The notes: generated by a model from the sequence alone, not told the origin. Positions 52,694-62,485 are shown, counted from the stretch's first letter. The stretch: 64,000 nucleotides of DNA from Sphingobium sp. AS12 (GCF_019097845.1 NZ_JAHRGM010000024.1:310001-374000), one strand, 5' to 3'. Program-made: numbers and translations.

Positions 52694-53482
52694 GTGATCC
52701 GCCGCCTGCTGATCCTCCTCGCGCTGCTGGCCTTTGCGCCGGCAGCGCAGGCCCAGTCTTTCCCCAAGCTGACCGGCCGGGTAGTGGACGATGCCGCCCT
52801 GCTGTCCCCGGCGCAGGAACAGGCGCTGACCGACAAGCTGGCTGCACTGGAAACGCAGAGCGGTCGGCAGCTGGTGGTCGCGACCATCCCCGATCTTCAG
52901 GGCTATGACATAGCCGATTATGGCTATCGGCTGGGGCGCGAATGGGGGATTGGCGACAAGGCGAAGAATGACGGCGCACTGCTGATCGTCGCGCCCAATG
53001 AGCGCAAGATACGGATCGAGGTCGGCTATGGCATGGAAGGCCTGCTGACCGATGCCCAGTCGTCCCAGATCATCCGCGACGCCATCGCCCCGCGCTTCAA
53101 GGCGGGCGACATGCCCGGCGGGATCGATGCTGGCGTGGGAGAGATCGGCGCGATCATGACCCTGCCGCCCGAGGAGGCCAAGGCGCGCGCCGCGGCGGCG
53201 CAGGCAGCGGCGCGCAAGGGATCGGGCGGCCATGTCAGTGGCATGGCGATGATCTGGGTCATCATCATGATCGTTGCCTTCATCGCGCTGGCATCGCGCC
53301 GGCGCGGCACGGGCAAACGCTATCGCAGCGGTTCTGGCATGCCGATCATCCTGTGGGGACCGGGCGATTCCGACTGGGGCGGTGGCGGCGGCTGGGGTGG
53401 CGGCGGCTTTGGCGGCGGCGGTGGTGGATTTTCGGGTGGCGGCGGCAGCTTCGGCGGCGGCGGCGCGTCGGGGGACTGGTGA
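52694..53482 (+). CDS. TPM-domain membrane protein (YgcG-like)
   Basis: 262 residues from a GTG start. Signal peptide, TPM domain (LTGRVVDDAALLSPAQEQAL, VATIPDLQGYDIADYGYRLG, KNDGALLIVAPNERKIRIEV), one C-terminal membrane helix (MIWVIIMIVAFIALAS) and a Gly-rich tail of GGGWGGGGFGG type. TPM domains act in PSII repair in plants; bacterial members may guide membrane protein assembly. Four bases after lemA; stop shares TGATG with the next gene. Confidence 0.92.
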   Translation: MIRRLLILLALLAFAPAAQAQSFPKLTGRVVDDAALLSPAQEQALTDKLAALETQSGRQLVVATIPDLQGYDIADYGYRLGREWGIGDKAKNDGALLIVAPNERKIRIEVGYGMEGLLTDAQSSQIIRDAIAPRFKAGDMPGGIDAGVGEIGAIMTLPPEEAKARAAAAQAAARKGSGGHVSGMAMIWVIIMIVAFIALASRRRGTGKRYRSGSGMPIILWGPGDSDWGGGGGWGGGGFGGGGGGFSGGGGSFGGGGASGDW

Positions 53483-54159
53483 TGCAGCTTCATCTTTCAG
53501 CAGCCGACCATGCCCTTGTGTCTGCCGCCGTGGCGGAGGCGGAGGCGCAGACATCGGGCGAGATTGTCACGATCGTAACGCGCCGGTCGGACGCCTATCA
53601 TGATGTCGGGCTGCACTGGGCGATCGCCGCAGTGTTCATCACCCTGTCCGTGGCAGCGGCCTTTCCAGAGCATCTGCGCCATGTCCTGTCCGCCCTGCTG
53701 CGCGACTGGGAGCATGAGCTGGCCGACTGGAAATTGCTGACCGGGCTGCTCGGCCTGCTGATCCTGAAATTCCTGGTCGTGCGCTATCTGCTCGCCATCC
53801 CGGCGCTGCGGATGTGGATGACCCCGCGCGCGACACGGGCGCGGCGGGTGCGGCGGCGCGCGATCCTGCTGTTTCGCACCGCTGCCGAAGCGCGCACCCA
53901 TGGCCGCACCGGCGTGCTGATCTACATCTCGCTCGACGAGCATCGCGCCGAAATCGTCGCCGACGCCGCGATCAATGGCAAGGTCGCACCCGAAGAATGG
54001 GGCGCGGCAATGGCGGCGCTGATCGATGCGATCCGCGACGGTCGCGCGGGCGAAGGGCTGGCGCAGGCCGTGCGGCAGGTCGGGCTGGTACTGGCCACCC
54101 ATTTCCCCCGCGCCGATGACGACATCAACGAACTTCCCGACAGGCTGATCGAATTATGA
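53482..54159 (+). CDS. Second TPM-domain membrane protein
   Basis: 225 residues: an N-terminal TPM half (LSAADHALVSAAVAEAEAQT, SGEIVTIVTRRSD), two membrane helices (IAAVFITLSVAAAFP; LLGLLILKFLVVRYLL), then the second TPM half (GVLIYISLDEHRAEIVADAA). The domain is split by the membrane hairpin, a layout known in this subfamily. Co-translated with the first TPM gene and overlaps the Nudix gene by ATGA. Confidence 0.85.
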   Translation: MQLHLSAADHALVSAAVAEAEAQTSGEIVTIVTRRSDAYHDVGLHWAIAAVFITLSVAAAFPEHLRHVLSALLRDWEHELADWKLLTGLLGLLILKFLVVRYLLAIPALRMWMTPRATRARRVRRRAILLFRTAAEARTHGRTGVLIYISLDEHRAEIVADAAINGKVAPEEWGAAMAALIDAIRDGRAGEGLAQAVRQVGLVLATHFPRADDDINELPDRLIEL

Positions 54160-54686
54160 GCGACCCGGATGCGTCTGCCCCCGAAGAAGTGATGTGGGCG
54201 GGACGCTTCATCACCGCGAAACGGCGCGGCAAGTGGGAATATGTCGGCCGCGCGCGGGGCATCAGGGCGGCCGTCATTCTGGCAATCGATGACGGGCATG
54301 TGCTGCTGGTCGACCAATATCGCGTGCCGCTGGGCAAACGCTGTATCGAATTGCCGGCAGGGCTGGTCGGCGATCATGACGCGGACGAGGACGCCACCAT
54401 CGCCGCCAGCCGCGAGCTGGAGGAAGAAACCGGCTATCGCGCCGCCCGCCTCGAATCGCTGGGTGAATTTTTCAGCTCGCCCGGTATGGTCGCGGAAAGC
54501 TTCACCCTGTTCCGCGCCCATGATCTGCAAAAAACCGGCGACGGCGGCGGCGTGGATGGCGAGGATATCCACGTCCACCGCGTGCCGCTTGCCGGGCTGG
54601 GACGCCAGGTCACCGCCTGGCGCGAAGAAGGCTATGCCATCGACGTCAAGCTGCTCTTGCTGCTGGGTGCAGGCATAATCAGCTGA
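54156..54686 (+). CDS. Nudix hydrolase, ADP-ribose pyrophosphatase-like
   Basis: 176 residues. Nudix box GLVGDHDADEDATIAASREL followed by EEETGY; QYRVPLGKRCIELPAG before it is typical of ADP-sugar pyrophosphatases. Hydrolyses ADP-ribose or related compounds. ATGA overlap with the TPM gene. Confidence 0.9.
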   Translation: MSDPDASAPEEVMWAGRFITAKRRGKWEYVGRARGIRAAVILAIDDGHVLLVDQYRVPLGKRCIELPAGLVGDHDADEDATIAASRELEEETGYRAARLESLGEFFSSPGMVAESFTLFRAHDLQKTGDGGGVDGEDIHVHRVPLAGLGRQVTAWREEGYAIDVKLLLLLGAGIIS

Positions 54687-54690
54687 CGGG

Positions 54691-55149
54691 TCACGCGACC
54701 CGATACCAGCCCGCCACCCGATCGAGCGCCAGTGTCAGCACCAGCTTGCCCGCGCGGCTCGGCCAGCCCAGCGCCCGCTCCGCCGCGACCAGCCCTTCGC
54801 CCGCGCACACCACGCGCCACAATATATCCGCCAGCCCCGGCCCCGCCGCGCGGATCGCCCCGTCGAAGCGTTCGCGCGCCGACAATTGCAGCAGCGTTGG
54901 ATCCGGCTGCCGCCCCGGCATGGCCCGCCCACTCGCGCGCGGCGCCGCATCCCAACGCATCGTGACCCGCGCGCCCAGCCCCGCTTTCTCCCAGTCGGTG
55001 CGCAGCCGGTCGCCCGCGACATAATGTCGCTCGCTTAAGTGCCCGCGCGCATGGAGCCAGGCGAGCGGCGATTCGCCGATATTCACCAGCACCGTTTGAT
55101 GGAGGCCATGGGGGTCCTCGATCCTCTGTTCGATATGGGTGGCGGTCAT
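54691..55149 (-). CDS. DUF6456-domain protein
   Basis: 152 residues; the C-terminal block RFDGAIRAAGPGLADILWRV and AERALGWPSRAGKLVLTLAL is the DUF6456 signature, a helical region found in alphaproteobacterial putative DNA-binding proteins. The N-terminal 40 residues (VNIGESPLAWLHARGHLSE) belong to the same family. Divergent from the XRE regulator, 103 bases apart. Confidence 0.8.
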   Translation of the reverse strand: MTATHIEQRIEDPHGLHQTVLVNIGESPLAWLHARGHLSERHYVAGDRLRTDWEKAGLGARVTMRWDAAPRASGRAMPGRQPDPTLLQLSARERFDGAIRAAGPGLADILWRVVCAGEGLVAAERALGWPSRAGKLVLTLALDRVAGWYRVA

Positions 55150-55252
55150 GCTGCCTTCTCCTTTTGACGATGGGGAATCGGGAAATCAGCCTTGCCATGG
55201 CGGATAGTTTGTAGGAAAGAGAAAACCAAATAGGTTATTCAGCGAGGCAGAT

Positions 55253-55816
55253 ATGATCACCCGCATCCGCGAAGTCCGCAAGGTAAAGGGGCTGACGCTG
55301 GAACAGGTCGGCGCGCTGTGCGATCCGCCGACGACCGCCCAGACGATCGGCCGTCTGGAAACCGGCACCCGCACCGTGTCGATCAAATGGCTCAACCGCA
55401 TCGCGCTGGCGCTCGGCGTCACCAGCGCCGAACTGGTCGCCATGCCGGGGCAGAGCGAGGTGCCGGTCGCCGCGCTGCTGGGGCCGGACGGCGCGCGCGC
55501 ACCGACCCGGCCACTCGCCTTCCCCTCCCCCGTTGCTGCCGATGGCATGGTCGGCGTCCATGTGAGCGCCAGCATCGGCGACTATCGCAGCGGCGACGCC
55601 ATCTGGTGCCGTCGCATCGCGCCGGAGGATTTCGCCAGCGCGCTCAACCGCGACATTCTCTTGCCCCGCCCGGCGGGCCGATTCCTGTTTGGGAGACTGA
55701 TCGGGCGGGAAGGCGACCGTTTGCAGCTGCTGCCACTGGGTTCCGGCGCGCGCCAGCTGGTGCTGACCGACCCGCCATGGGCCGCAGTCGCGGAACAGCT
55801 CGTCCGACGGCTCTAG
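55253..55816 (+). CDS. XRE-family helix-turn-helix regulator with C-terminal sensor
   Basis: 187 residues. HTH at 1-60 (IREVRKVKGLTLEQVGALCD, TIGRLETGTRTVSIKWLNRI) and a ~100-residue C-terminal region (VHVSASIGDYRSGDAIWCRR, RFLFGRLIGREGDRLQLLPL) of the S24/peptidase-like fold without visible catalytic Ser-Lys. Probably controls itself or the divergent DUF6456 gene. Confidence 0.82.
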   Translation: MITRIREVRKVKGLTLEQVGALCDPPTTAQTIGRLETGTRTVSIKWLNRIALALGVTSAELVAMPGQSEVPVAALLGPDGARAPTRPLAFPSPVAADGMVGVHVSASIGDYRSGDAIWCRRIAPEDFASALNRDILLPRPAGRFLFGRLIGREGDRLQLLPLGSGARQLVLTDPPWAAVAEQLVRRL

Positions 55817-55874
55817 CAAAAAGGTTGGTGGCATCTTAACCCAATAGCAAAGGCTCCTGCGCGAAAGAGAGATC

Positions 55875-57050
55875 ATGACGCTCAACGTCCTCATGCTATC
55901 GACCCTCTTTCCCGATATCAGCCGTCCGACCTTCGGCGTGTTCGTGGAACGGCAGGCGCGCGAACTGGCGAGCCGCCCGGAAGCCAACGTGACCGTCATC
56001 GCCCCGGTCGGCCTGCCGCCATGGCCGCTTTCGCTCGCCCCGCGCTACGCCCCGCTGCACGCGCTGCCGCGCCGCGAGAAATGGCGGGAGCTGACCGTCT
56101 ATCGCCCCACCTTCCCGATCATCCCCAAATTTGGCGGACGGACCAATGTGTGGACCATGACCCGCGCCATCCTGCCGCTTATCAAGCGGCTGCACGCGGA
56201 AAAGCCGTTCGACGTGATCGACGCCAGCTTCTTCTTCCCCGACGGCCCGGTGGCGCAGCGCCTGTCGCGCGCGCTCGGCATCCCCTATTCGGCCAAGGCG
56301 CGCGGCGCGGACATCCACCATTGGGGCAGCCAGCGCGGCACCCGCAAACTGGTGCGGAGGGCTGGCGACGGCGCAACGGGCCTGCTCGCCGTATCGGACG
56401 CCATGCGCCGCTCCATGGTCCGCATGGGCATGGATCAGGACAAAATTCGGGTCCATTATACCGGGGTCGATCTCGACACGTTCGAAATTGCCGACCGGGC
56501 GGAGGCCAAGGCCGCGCTCGATTTTAACGGGCCGGTCGTGCTGTGCGTGGGTGCCTTGATCCCGCGCAAAGGACAGGATTTGCTCGTCCGCGCCTTGCCT
56601 TTGCTTCCCGACGTCACGTTGTTGCTGGCCGGACAGGGGCAATATCGGCGAACGCTTGAAAATCTGGCGCAGGAGCTGGGTGTCGACCGGCGGCTCGGCT
56701 TTCTCGGCTCCGTTCCGCACCATAAGTTGCCACGCATCTTCGCCGCTGCCGATGTGATGGCGCTGCCGTCGGCCTCCGAAGGGCTGGCCAATGCCTGGGT
56801 CGAGGCGCTGGCTTGCGGCACCCCGATCGTCATCAGCGATGTCGGCGGCGCACGCGAATTGCTCGACCGGCCGGAAGCGGGGCAGATTGTCGATCGTGAT
56901 CCCGAAGCCATCGCCACCGCCATCCGTGCGATATTGGACAATCCGCCCGACCGCGAAGCCGTGCGCGCCACCGCGCTGCGCTTCACCTGGGCGGCCAATG
57001 GCGACGCCCTGCTCGCCCATCTTCAGGACATCGCAGCAACGCCCCGCTGA
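55875..57050 (+). CDS. Glycosyltransferase, GT4 family
   Basis: 391 residues, GT-B fold. N-half ends with acceptor-binding GRTNVWTMTRAILPLIKRL; C-half has VVLCVGALIPRKGQDLLVRA and the GT4 motif SEGLANAWVEALACGTPIVI with the two Glu residues. Preceded by GAGAGATC. Probably adds a sugar to a surface polysaccharide; lies a few genes from kps-type genes. Confidence 0.92.
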   Translation: MTLNVLMLSTLFPDISRPTFGVFVERQARELASRPEANVTVIAPVGLPPWPLSLAPRYAPLHALPRREKWRELTVYRPTFPIIPKFGGRTNVWTMTRAILPLIKRLHAEKPFDVIDASFFFPDGPVAQRLSRALGIPYSAKARGADIHHWGSQRGTRKLVRRAGDGATGLLAVSDAMRRSMVRMGMDQDKIRVHYTGVDLDTFEIADRAEAKAALDFNGPVVLCVGALIPRKGQDLLVRALPLLPDVTLLLAGQGQYRRTLENLAQELGVDRRLGFLGSVPHHKLPRIFAAADVMALPSASEGLANAWVEALACGTPIVISDVGGARELLDRPEAGQIVDRDPEAIATAIRAILDNPPDREAVRATALRFTWAANGDALLAHLQDIAATPR

Positions 57051-57154
57051 CAGGCTGTCCTACATCGGCCCAACGCGATAAGATCGCATGTCGGCATTCC
57101 GATAGGATCAGAATTGCGTAACAAAATGTCGCATTTGCCGGGAAAAGTGCGAAG

Positions 57155-58771
57155 TTAAGCGAATCTCGCCCGTCCGTCCGGCGTCGGGAAATGCCCGCCA
57201 TCGAACGGCACCTCGCCCCAGCGCCACGGCGTCAACTCGTCATAGGCCGGGTTGGAAATCGGCGCGTGCCGCCGCAGGTTGAGCAACCGCTCGCCCTCAT
57301 TGCCGTAGGCGGTCAGCCGCGCATGTTCGCGATAAATGTCGGCGGGCCGCTCATAATGGAAGGCGTCGCTCCACCCCATCGCCTGCGCCACTTTGGTCAG
57401 CATCCACCAGTCCGGTCGCGCCTCTCCGGCCAAGGGGAACAGCCGCCGCTGACGACTGATCAGCCGGTCCATGCCCGTCAGCGTCCCGTCCTTTTCGACC
57501 CAGGCGGCAGAGGGCAGCAGGACCGACCAGCCATCGCCCTGCTCCGCCAGCATGTCGGTCGACCGGATCGCCAGCGGGGCGAGCTTCCTCGCCTCGCCCA
57601 ACCACGCCTCCGCCGCCGGGTCCGCGCCGATGCTCCACAACGCCCTGACCCGCCCGTTGCGCATCGCCTGCAGCAGCGCTTCCCCCTCCACCCCCGGCCC
57701 GTCCGCCAGCAGTCGCGCACCCCAGAAGCGGGCGATGCTGGCGCGAGCATCGGGCGTGAAATCGCGATGTGCGGCCAGACTGTCCACCACGCAGCCGGTT
57801 TCGCGCGCACCCATGCCATTGGCCGCGCCAGCCATGGCAAAGGGCGTCGCGCCGGGTCGCCCTATCCGTCCGCTGGCGAGATGAAGGTTGATGACCGCAG
57901 CGGCCAGATCGGAAGATTGGCTGCCACCGAACAGCGTGACGACCCGCTCGGTCGCCGCCCATTCCTCGTAAAAGGCCCGGATCGCCGCCGGCGTCAGCCC
58001 TGTCGAGCGGGCGATCGACCAGATATCATGCCCCGGTCGCAACCCGTCCCAGAAGCCGTCCGGCACAACGACGCTCCGCGCCAGAAAATCCCGGTCATGC
58101 TGTCCCTTGTCATGACCATGCAACAGCGCCCCCGCCAACAACCGCACGGCACTGCCGGGCTTCACGTTCAAACGCAGGTCCGCCTCGATCGCCGCCCCCT
58201 CGCCTGCCAGCAGGACCAGCCGCACACCCGCCTGCCGCGCAGCCTGCACCCTTTCCAGCAAAACCGGATGCACCATGATGCCGTCGCCCACCAGCAGGAT
58301 CGTCGCCGCGCGATCAATATCCTCGTAAGCGGCTGGCATCACATCCTCGCCGAACGCCCTGCGTTGCGCCGCGCTGCTTCCGTCGCGCCAAGGCGTATGG
58401 ATATGGGCCGACCCGAGAAAGCCCTTCATCAGCTTGTTGGCGACATAATAATCTTCGGTCAGCAGGCTCCCGCCGACATGCAGCGCCAAGCTGCCAGGAC
58501 CATGGCGGGTCAAGATGGCCGTCAGCCGCCGCGCAACCTGCGCAATCGCCCGCTCCCAGCCAACCTGTCGCCCATCGACCAAAGGCTGGAGCAGCCGCCC
58601 TTCCAGCGTCATCGCGGCATCGCCCAGCGCCTGCCCCCGATCGCACAGCATTCCGCCATTCGCCGGGTGCAGCCGGTCGCCGTCTATGATGACGCGGCGG
58701 TCGGTGTCGGTGATCGCGCGGATACCGCAGCCGACGCCACACTGGCCGCACTGGCTTCTGACGATCGCCAT
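57155..58771 (-). pseudogene. NasA-like molybdopterin oxidoreductase, C-terminally truncated and altered at the Mo site
   Basis: 538 residues, no internal stop. N-terminus has a 4Fe-4S set Cys8, Cys11, Cys15, Cys43 (QCGQCGVGCG), and NKLMKGFLGSAHIHTPW plus NLHLASGRIGRPGATPFAMA are assimilatory nitrate reductase segments. Where NasA/NapA relatives have the Mo-binding Cys (LCMSSA), this protein reads RDGSSA (Asp130). It ends at GRARFA, just where the molybdopterin-binding C-terminal domain should begin; full enzymes run to ~700-900 residues. Likely inactive or a remodelled paralogue. Next to modA. Confidence 0.75.
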
Positions 58772-58878
58772 GTCAGCGCGGGTTCCTGATCATGCGATCT
58801 CCTCTAGCCGATTGATCCGCGCGACAAAAGCATGGTGCGACGCTTGCATCGCCAACAGGGCGAAGGCAGACAGACGGC

Positions 58879-59646
58879 ATGATCCAACGCTTCCTCTGCG
58901 CCATCACGCTGTTCCTGCTTCTGGCCCCGACTGCTCAGGCCGCCCCGGATGATCGTGGCCCGCTGGTGCTGGCGGCAGCGAGTATGCAGGAGGCGATGAC
59001 CGCCGCCGCCGATGCATGGACCAGGCAAGGCCATGCCCGCCCCGTCCTGTCCTTCGCCGGTTCCTCCGCGCTGGCGCGGCAGATCCGGGCGGGTGCGCCC
59101 GCCGATCTCTTCCTGTCGGCGGACGAGGACTGGATGCGCGATGTCGAGCAGTCCGGGTTTGTCGTGCGCGGCACCCGCACCAATATGGTCGGCAACCGGC
59201 TGGTGCTGGTGACGCCGAAGGCCAGGCCGGTGCGCCTGCGGATCGGTCGCGCCATGCCGATCGCGCGGGCGCTGGGCAACGGGCGGCTGGCCATGGCAGA
59301 CCCCGACAGCGTGCCGGCGGGCAAATATGGCAAGGCGGCGCTCACTAGCCTTGGCGTATGGCCCAGCGTCGCTGGCAGGATCGCGCGCGGCGACAATGTC
59401 CGCGCGGCGCTCGCGCTGGTCGAACGGGGTGAGGTGCCGCTGGGGATCGTCTATGCCACCGACGCGCGGGTCGCCAGCGGCGTTGCGATCGTCGGCGCTT
59501 TCCCGGCGCGCAGCCATCCGCCGATCCGCTACCCGATCGCGCGCCTGACCGGTAGCCGCCACAAGGAAGCAGAAGCATTTCGCCGCTTCCTGCTTTCGTC
59601 AGCCGGCAAAGCGATCTTCACCCGCTACGGCTTTACTGCCCCCTGA
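58879..59646 (+). CDS. modA: Periplasmic molybdate-binding protein
   Basis: 255 residues: signal peptide (LFLLLAPTAQA), LVLAAASMQEAMTAAADAWT, FAGSSALARQIRAGAPADLF, ADPDSVPAGKYGKAAL and VPLGIVYATDA, matching ModA. modB and modC are not in the window, so it stands alone, divergent from the NasA-like gene. Confidence 0.92.
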   Translation: MIQRFLCAITLFLLLAPTAQAAPDDRGPLVLAAASMQEAMTAAADAWTRQGHARPVLSFAGSSALARQIRAGAPADLFLSADEDWMRDVEQSGFVVRGTRTNMVGNRLVLVTPKARPVRLRIGRAMPIARALGNGRLAMADPDSVPAGKYGKAALTSLGVWPSVAGRIARGDNVRAALALVERGEVPLGIVYATDARVASGVAIVGAFPARSHPPIRYPIARLTGSRHKEAEAFRRFLLSSAGKAIFTRYGFTAP

Positions 59647-59648
59647 AA

Positions 59649-60929
59649 TCAGGACGCCGTATTTGACGCGATGAAATCGCTGACCTTGGGCGTGACCAGT
59701 TTCAGATGGCCGCGGGTTGACCGCCTCACCGGCGCCAGCCGATCCGCCGCATTATCGACCAGCATCTGCAAGCCTTCGTCACTCAACAGACCACCGCGAA
59801 TCAGGCAGCGATCGGCCAATACCTGCCGGAAGGCCGAATAGAGCGCCATATCGGGTGGGGAGGGATCAGTCCAAAAAGCGTCCAGCCCCTTCACACTGAC
59901 CATGCCGGGCACCTTGTACACCGCATGACCAAGGACCACGACCGGCTTGCCGCTATTAAGCGCCAGCGTGCCGACCGTGCTGTTGACCGTGACCACGCCC
60001 ACCGCCTTTTCAACGACCTCGGCAATGTCCCAGTCTGACAGATAATGAACGCGATCCGCGACGCCATAATCGGTCGCCAGACGCCGGATCAGCCGATCCC
60101 AGGCGACCAGGCCGGAATCGAGCGGATGTTGCTTGATGACCAGCAACACGTCGGCAGGGGCGTGATGGGCAAAACTTTTGATGACGAAGCGCAACGCCGC
60201 ACGCATGTCACCAAAGGGCGAGTGGATGCGCAGCTGATAATCGGAATTGAGCTGCAACGGCAGGGTGAAATAGCGCTTCCCTTCGACCTTCGCCCATGCT
60301 TGCGCTGACTGCTGCATATCGCGGCGGCGCATCAACAATTTCCGCCCCCAGGACAGCGATTCCATCAGGAAACTGTGTGGCCGGTGGGTACGGTAGAAAG
60401 GGAACAGTGGCCGCAACACCGCAGCGGCAAGGCCAGTGCGCATGGTGTTGCGGGCGCGGGTGCTGAAATTGGACGGGATCGTCGGTTGATTCTCGTCCAG
60501 CGGGGGCAGGCCGCGCGCCTGGTCGCGATACCATTGGGGGTCGAGCGGCAGCGTGGAATTGCCGTTCACGCCATCGGCCTGAAGCGTCAGAAAATCGGGG
60601 CGGATATACCCCTCCTCCACAACATGGACACGCAGGTCGCGCAAGCGCGCCATGCCATGCGCGCTGGCATGATAGGGACGGCAATCGCCGTACAGGATCA
60701 GGTCGGTGACGCCATGGGTCACGACGAAATCGTCGAAGAAGAGCGGCCAGTTGCGGAATGTGCCGCGATAGTCGGTCGCATCGCCGGGCCAGTCGACCTT
60801 GTCGCCGCCATTGATGTTGATTCGCAACGCAGCATGGCCCCGCGCCCGCAAAGCATTGGCCAGCATCGCGAAATAAGGACCATGCGGTCCTTGCAGGAAC
60901 AGAAATGTCTTGGATGGGCGGTTAGCCAT
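59649..60929 (-). CDS. KpsS-like capsule polysaccharide (Kdo) transferase
   Basis: 426 residues. HGPYFAMLANALRARGHAAL, VVEEGYIRPDFLTLQ, ADVLLVIKQHPLDSG and VVTVNSTVGTLALNSGKPVV are the LipB/KpsS (PF05159) pattern. KpsS adds the first Kdo of the linker that anchors capsule to phosphatidylglycerol. Overlaps the kpsC-like gene by 8 bases. Confidence 0.9.
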   Translation of the reverse strand: MANRPSKTFLFLQGPHGPYFAMLANALRARGHAALRININGGDKVDWPGDATDYRGTFRNWPLFFDDFVVTHGVTDLILYGDCRPYHASAHGMARLRDLRVHVVEEGYIRPDFLTLQADGVNGNSTLPLDPQWYRDQARGLPPLDENQPTIPSNFSTRARNTMRTGLAAAVLRPLFPFYRTHRPHSFLMESLSWGRKLLMRRRDMQQSAQAWAKVEGKRYFTLPLQLNSDYQLRIHSPFGDMRAALRFVIKSFAHHAPADVLLVIKQHPLDSGLVAWDRLIRRLATDYGVADRVHYLSDWDIAEVVEKAVGVVTVNSTVGTLALNSGKPVVVLGHAVYKVPGMVSVKGLDAFWTDPSPPDMALYSAFRQVLADRCLIRGGLLSDEGLQMLVDNAADRLAPVRRSTRGHLKLVTPKVSDFIASNTAS

Positions 60930-62448
60930 GTAGAAACTCAGCGGACAAGGTCATAAAACGTCGAAACTTCCCCTGTAGCGCCCGCAACGCGATGAGCCAT
61001 GTCATCGGCGGCGTCGATCCATCCGCCATGCGATCCACCATGATTTCGGGACCGCACGGCAACCGCGTTACCGGATCTAGATAGCGAGGATAGAGAATGA
61101 GAGCGGCCGCGACAAGCTGATCCACGCTGAGTTGACGCCCGCGCCGCGCACTGGGCTTGGCCAGATCGCGCGTCAGCCCCCACCCGGCATAGAAGGGCAT
61201 ACCGTGTACCGTTACGGAACGGCCGCGCATCAGCGCTTCGAAACCGGTCAGGGAGGAGAGGACATGCAGCTCATCAATTGCCTGCACCAGCTCCATCAAA
61301 GGCGCGCCCGTGTCGATCGCATCCGCATGGCTGAGGACGACAGCGTCAGGTAAATGCCCCTTGCGATGCCCCGCCTGCACGTCGGGATGGGGCCGATAGA
61401 TAATCCAGGCGTCCGGTTCGGTCCGGCGTACCCGCATCAGAAAATCAAGATTGCCATCGACCCCAGCTCCGCCCATCCGCACCGACAGGTCGTCATCCAC
61501 CTGGCCGATCGCCAATACCGTGCGCCTGCCCGCTGGCAGGTCGATCATCCGCCCCGCTTCCGGCCCATATTTGGTTACGCCGGTCGCGCAGACACGTTCG
61601 CGCAGGCGGCGGGCGCGATCGACCAGCGCGGGCGGAAAGTCATGCGTCGCCAGCAGCGTTTCCAGGTCGTTGGCAGCGCGCGCATTATAATAGATGCCGG
61701 TCCGATCGACCACGACGGAGCCGGGCGGGTGCAGCCCCGCCCCCAGTCCGCGCGATCGCAAAAAACCATCCTCGACCCGCGCCAGCGCCACGCCCTGATC
61801 GGCGGCATCCTGCGGCAGGGTGACAGGAACGCGCGATGGCCAGACCGCCAGCGCGCCCTTGTCCCGCCGGGCGCGGCGCAGACCCCGCTCGGCGGACAGG
61901 AAGGGCGGCGAAGCAATGCCGTCCCACAAAAAATGACGGATCGCGTCGCGCTTCCAGAAGGCCATGCCGCTGGCCGCGACGATGCCGCGATTGCCATCAA
62001 GATGCCGTCGCCAGTCGGCAAGCTGAGCTACCGCCTGCATGGCATCCACCGGCTGGCCTGTGAAACAGTCGCGATAGCGAGCAGCAGAGATTCGCGCCTT
62101 GAGGGTAGCGCGCAGCTGATCAGGGTCGATGACCGCGCCATCGGGACCGATAACCGCAACGCCCAGCAGGCCAGCGATCAACGCCAGTTCGTCATCGGCC
62201 TGGGCCTGGATCGACTGCGCCTGCGCAACCAGCGCCCAGGGATCGCACTCGCCTCCATGGGATTGGCCCAACGCATCCGGCCCCGCGCCCCAGAATGTGC
62301 CACCAACCCGCGCCGCAACGATCGCGTCCAGCACCGCGTCGTCAACCGGCGCACCCACCTCGCCCGCGTCGCGCAACAGGCTGACAGCGGCGAGAGACGT
62401 GTCGATTCCGGGAAAGGGCGGGGACCGCAGGAAGGGCGTGGACATCAT
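60922..62448 (-). CDS. KpsC-like capsule polysaccharide (Kdo) transferase, single-module form
   Basis: 508 residues. From ~190: RVEDGFLRSRGLGAGLHPPG, VLAIGQVDDDLSVRMGG, WIIYRPHPDVQAGHRKG and LTGFEALMRGRSVTVHGMPF typical of KpsC/LipA. Canonical KpsC (~675) has two such modules; only one is visible, after a ~190-residue N-terminal part of unclear fold. Extends the Kdo linker. Co-transcribed with kpsS. Confidence 0.85.
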   Translation of the reverse strand: MMSTPFLRSPPFPGIDTSLAAVSLLRDAGEVGAPVDDAVLDAIVAARVGGTFWGAGPDALGQSHGGECDPWALVAQAQSIQAQADDELALIAGLLGVAVIGPDGAVIDPDQLRATLKARISAARYRDCFTGQPVDAMQAVAQLADWRRHLDGNRGIVAASGMAFWKRDAIRHFLWDGIASPPFLSAERGLRRARRDKGALAVWPSRVPVTLPQDAADQGVALARVEDGFLRSRGLGAGLHPPGSVVVDRTGIYYNARAANDLETLLATHDFPPALVDRARRLRERVCATGVTKYGPEAGRMIDLPAGRRTVLAIGQVDDDLSVRMGGAGVDGNLDFLMRVRRTEPDAWIIYRPHPDVQAGHRKGHLPDAVVLSHADAIDTGAPLMELVQAIDELHVLSSLTGFEALMRGRSVTVHGMPFYAGWGLTRDLAKPSARRGRQLSVDQLVAAALILYPRYLDPVTRLPCGPEIMVDRMADGSTPPMTWLIALRALQGKFRRFMTLSAEFLHG

Positions 62449-62485
62449 GGTGGCAGTCAGTTCATGGGCTTGGGCCGATGCAAGG

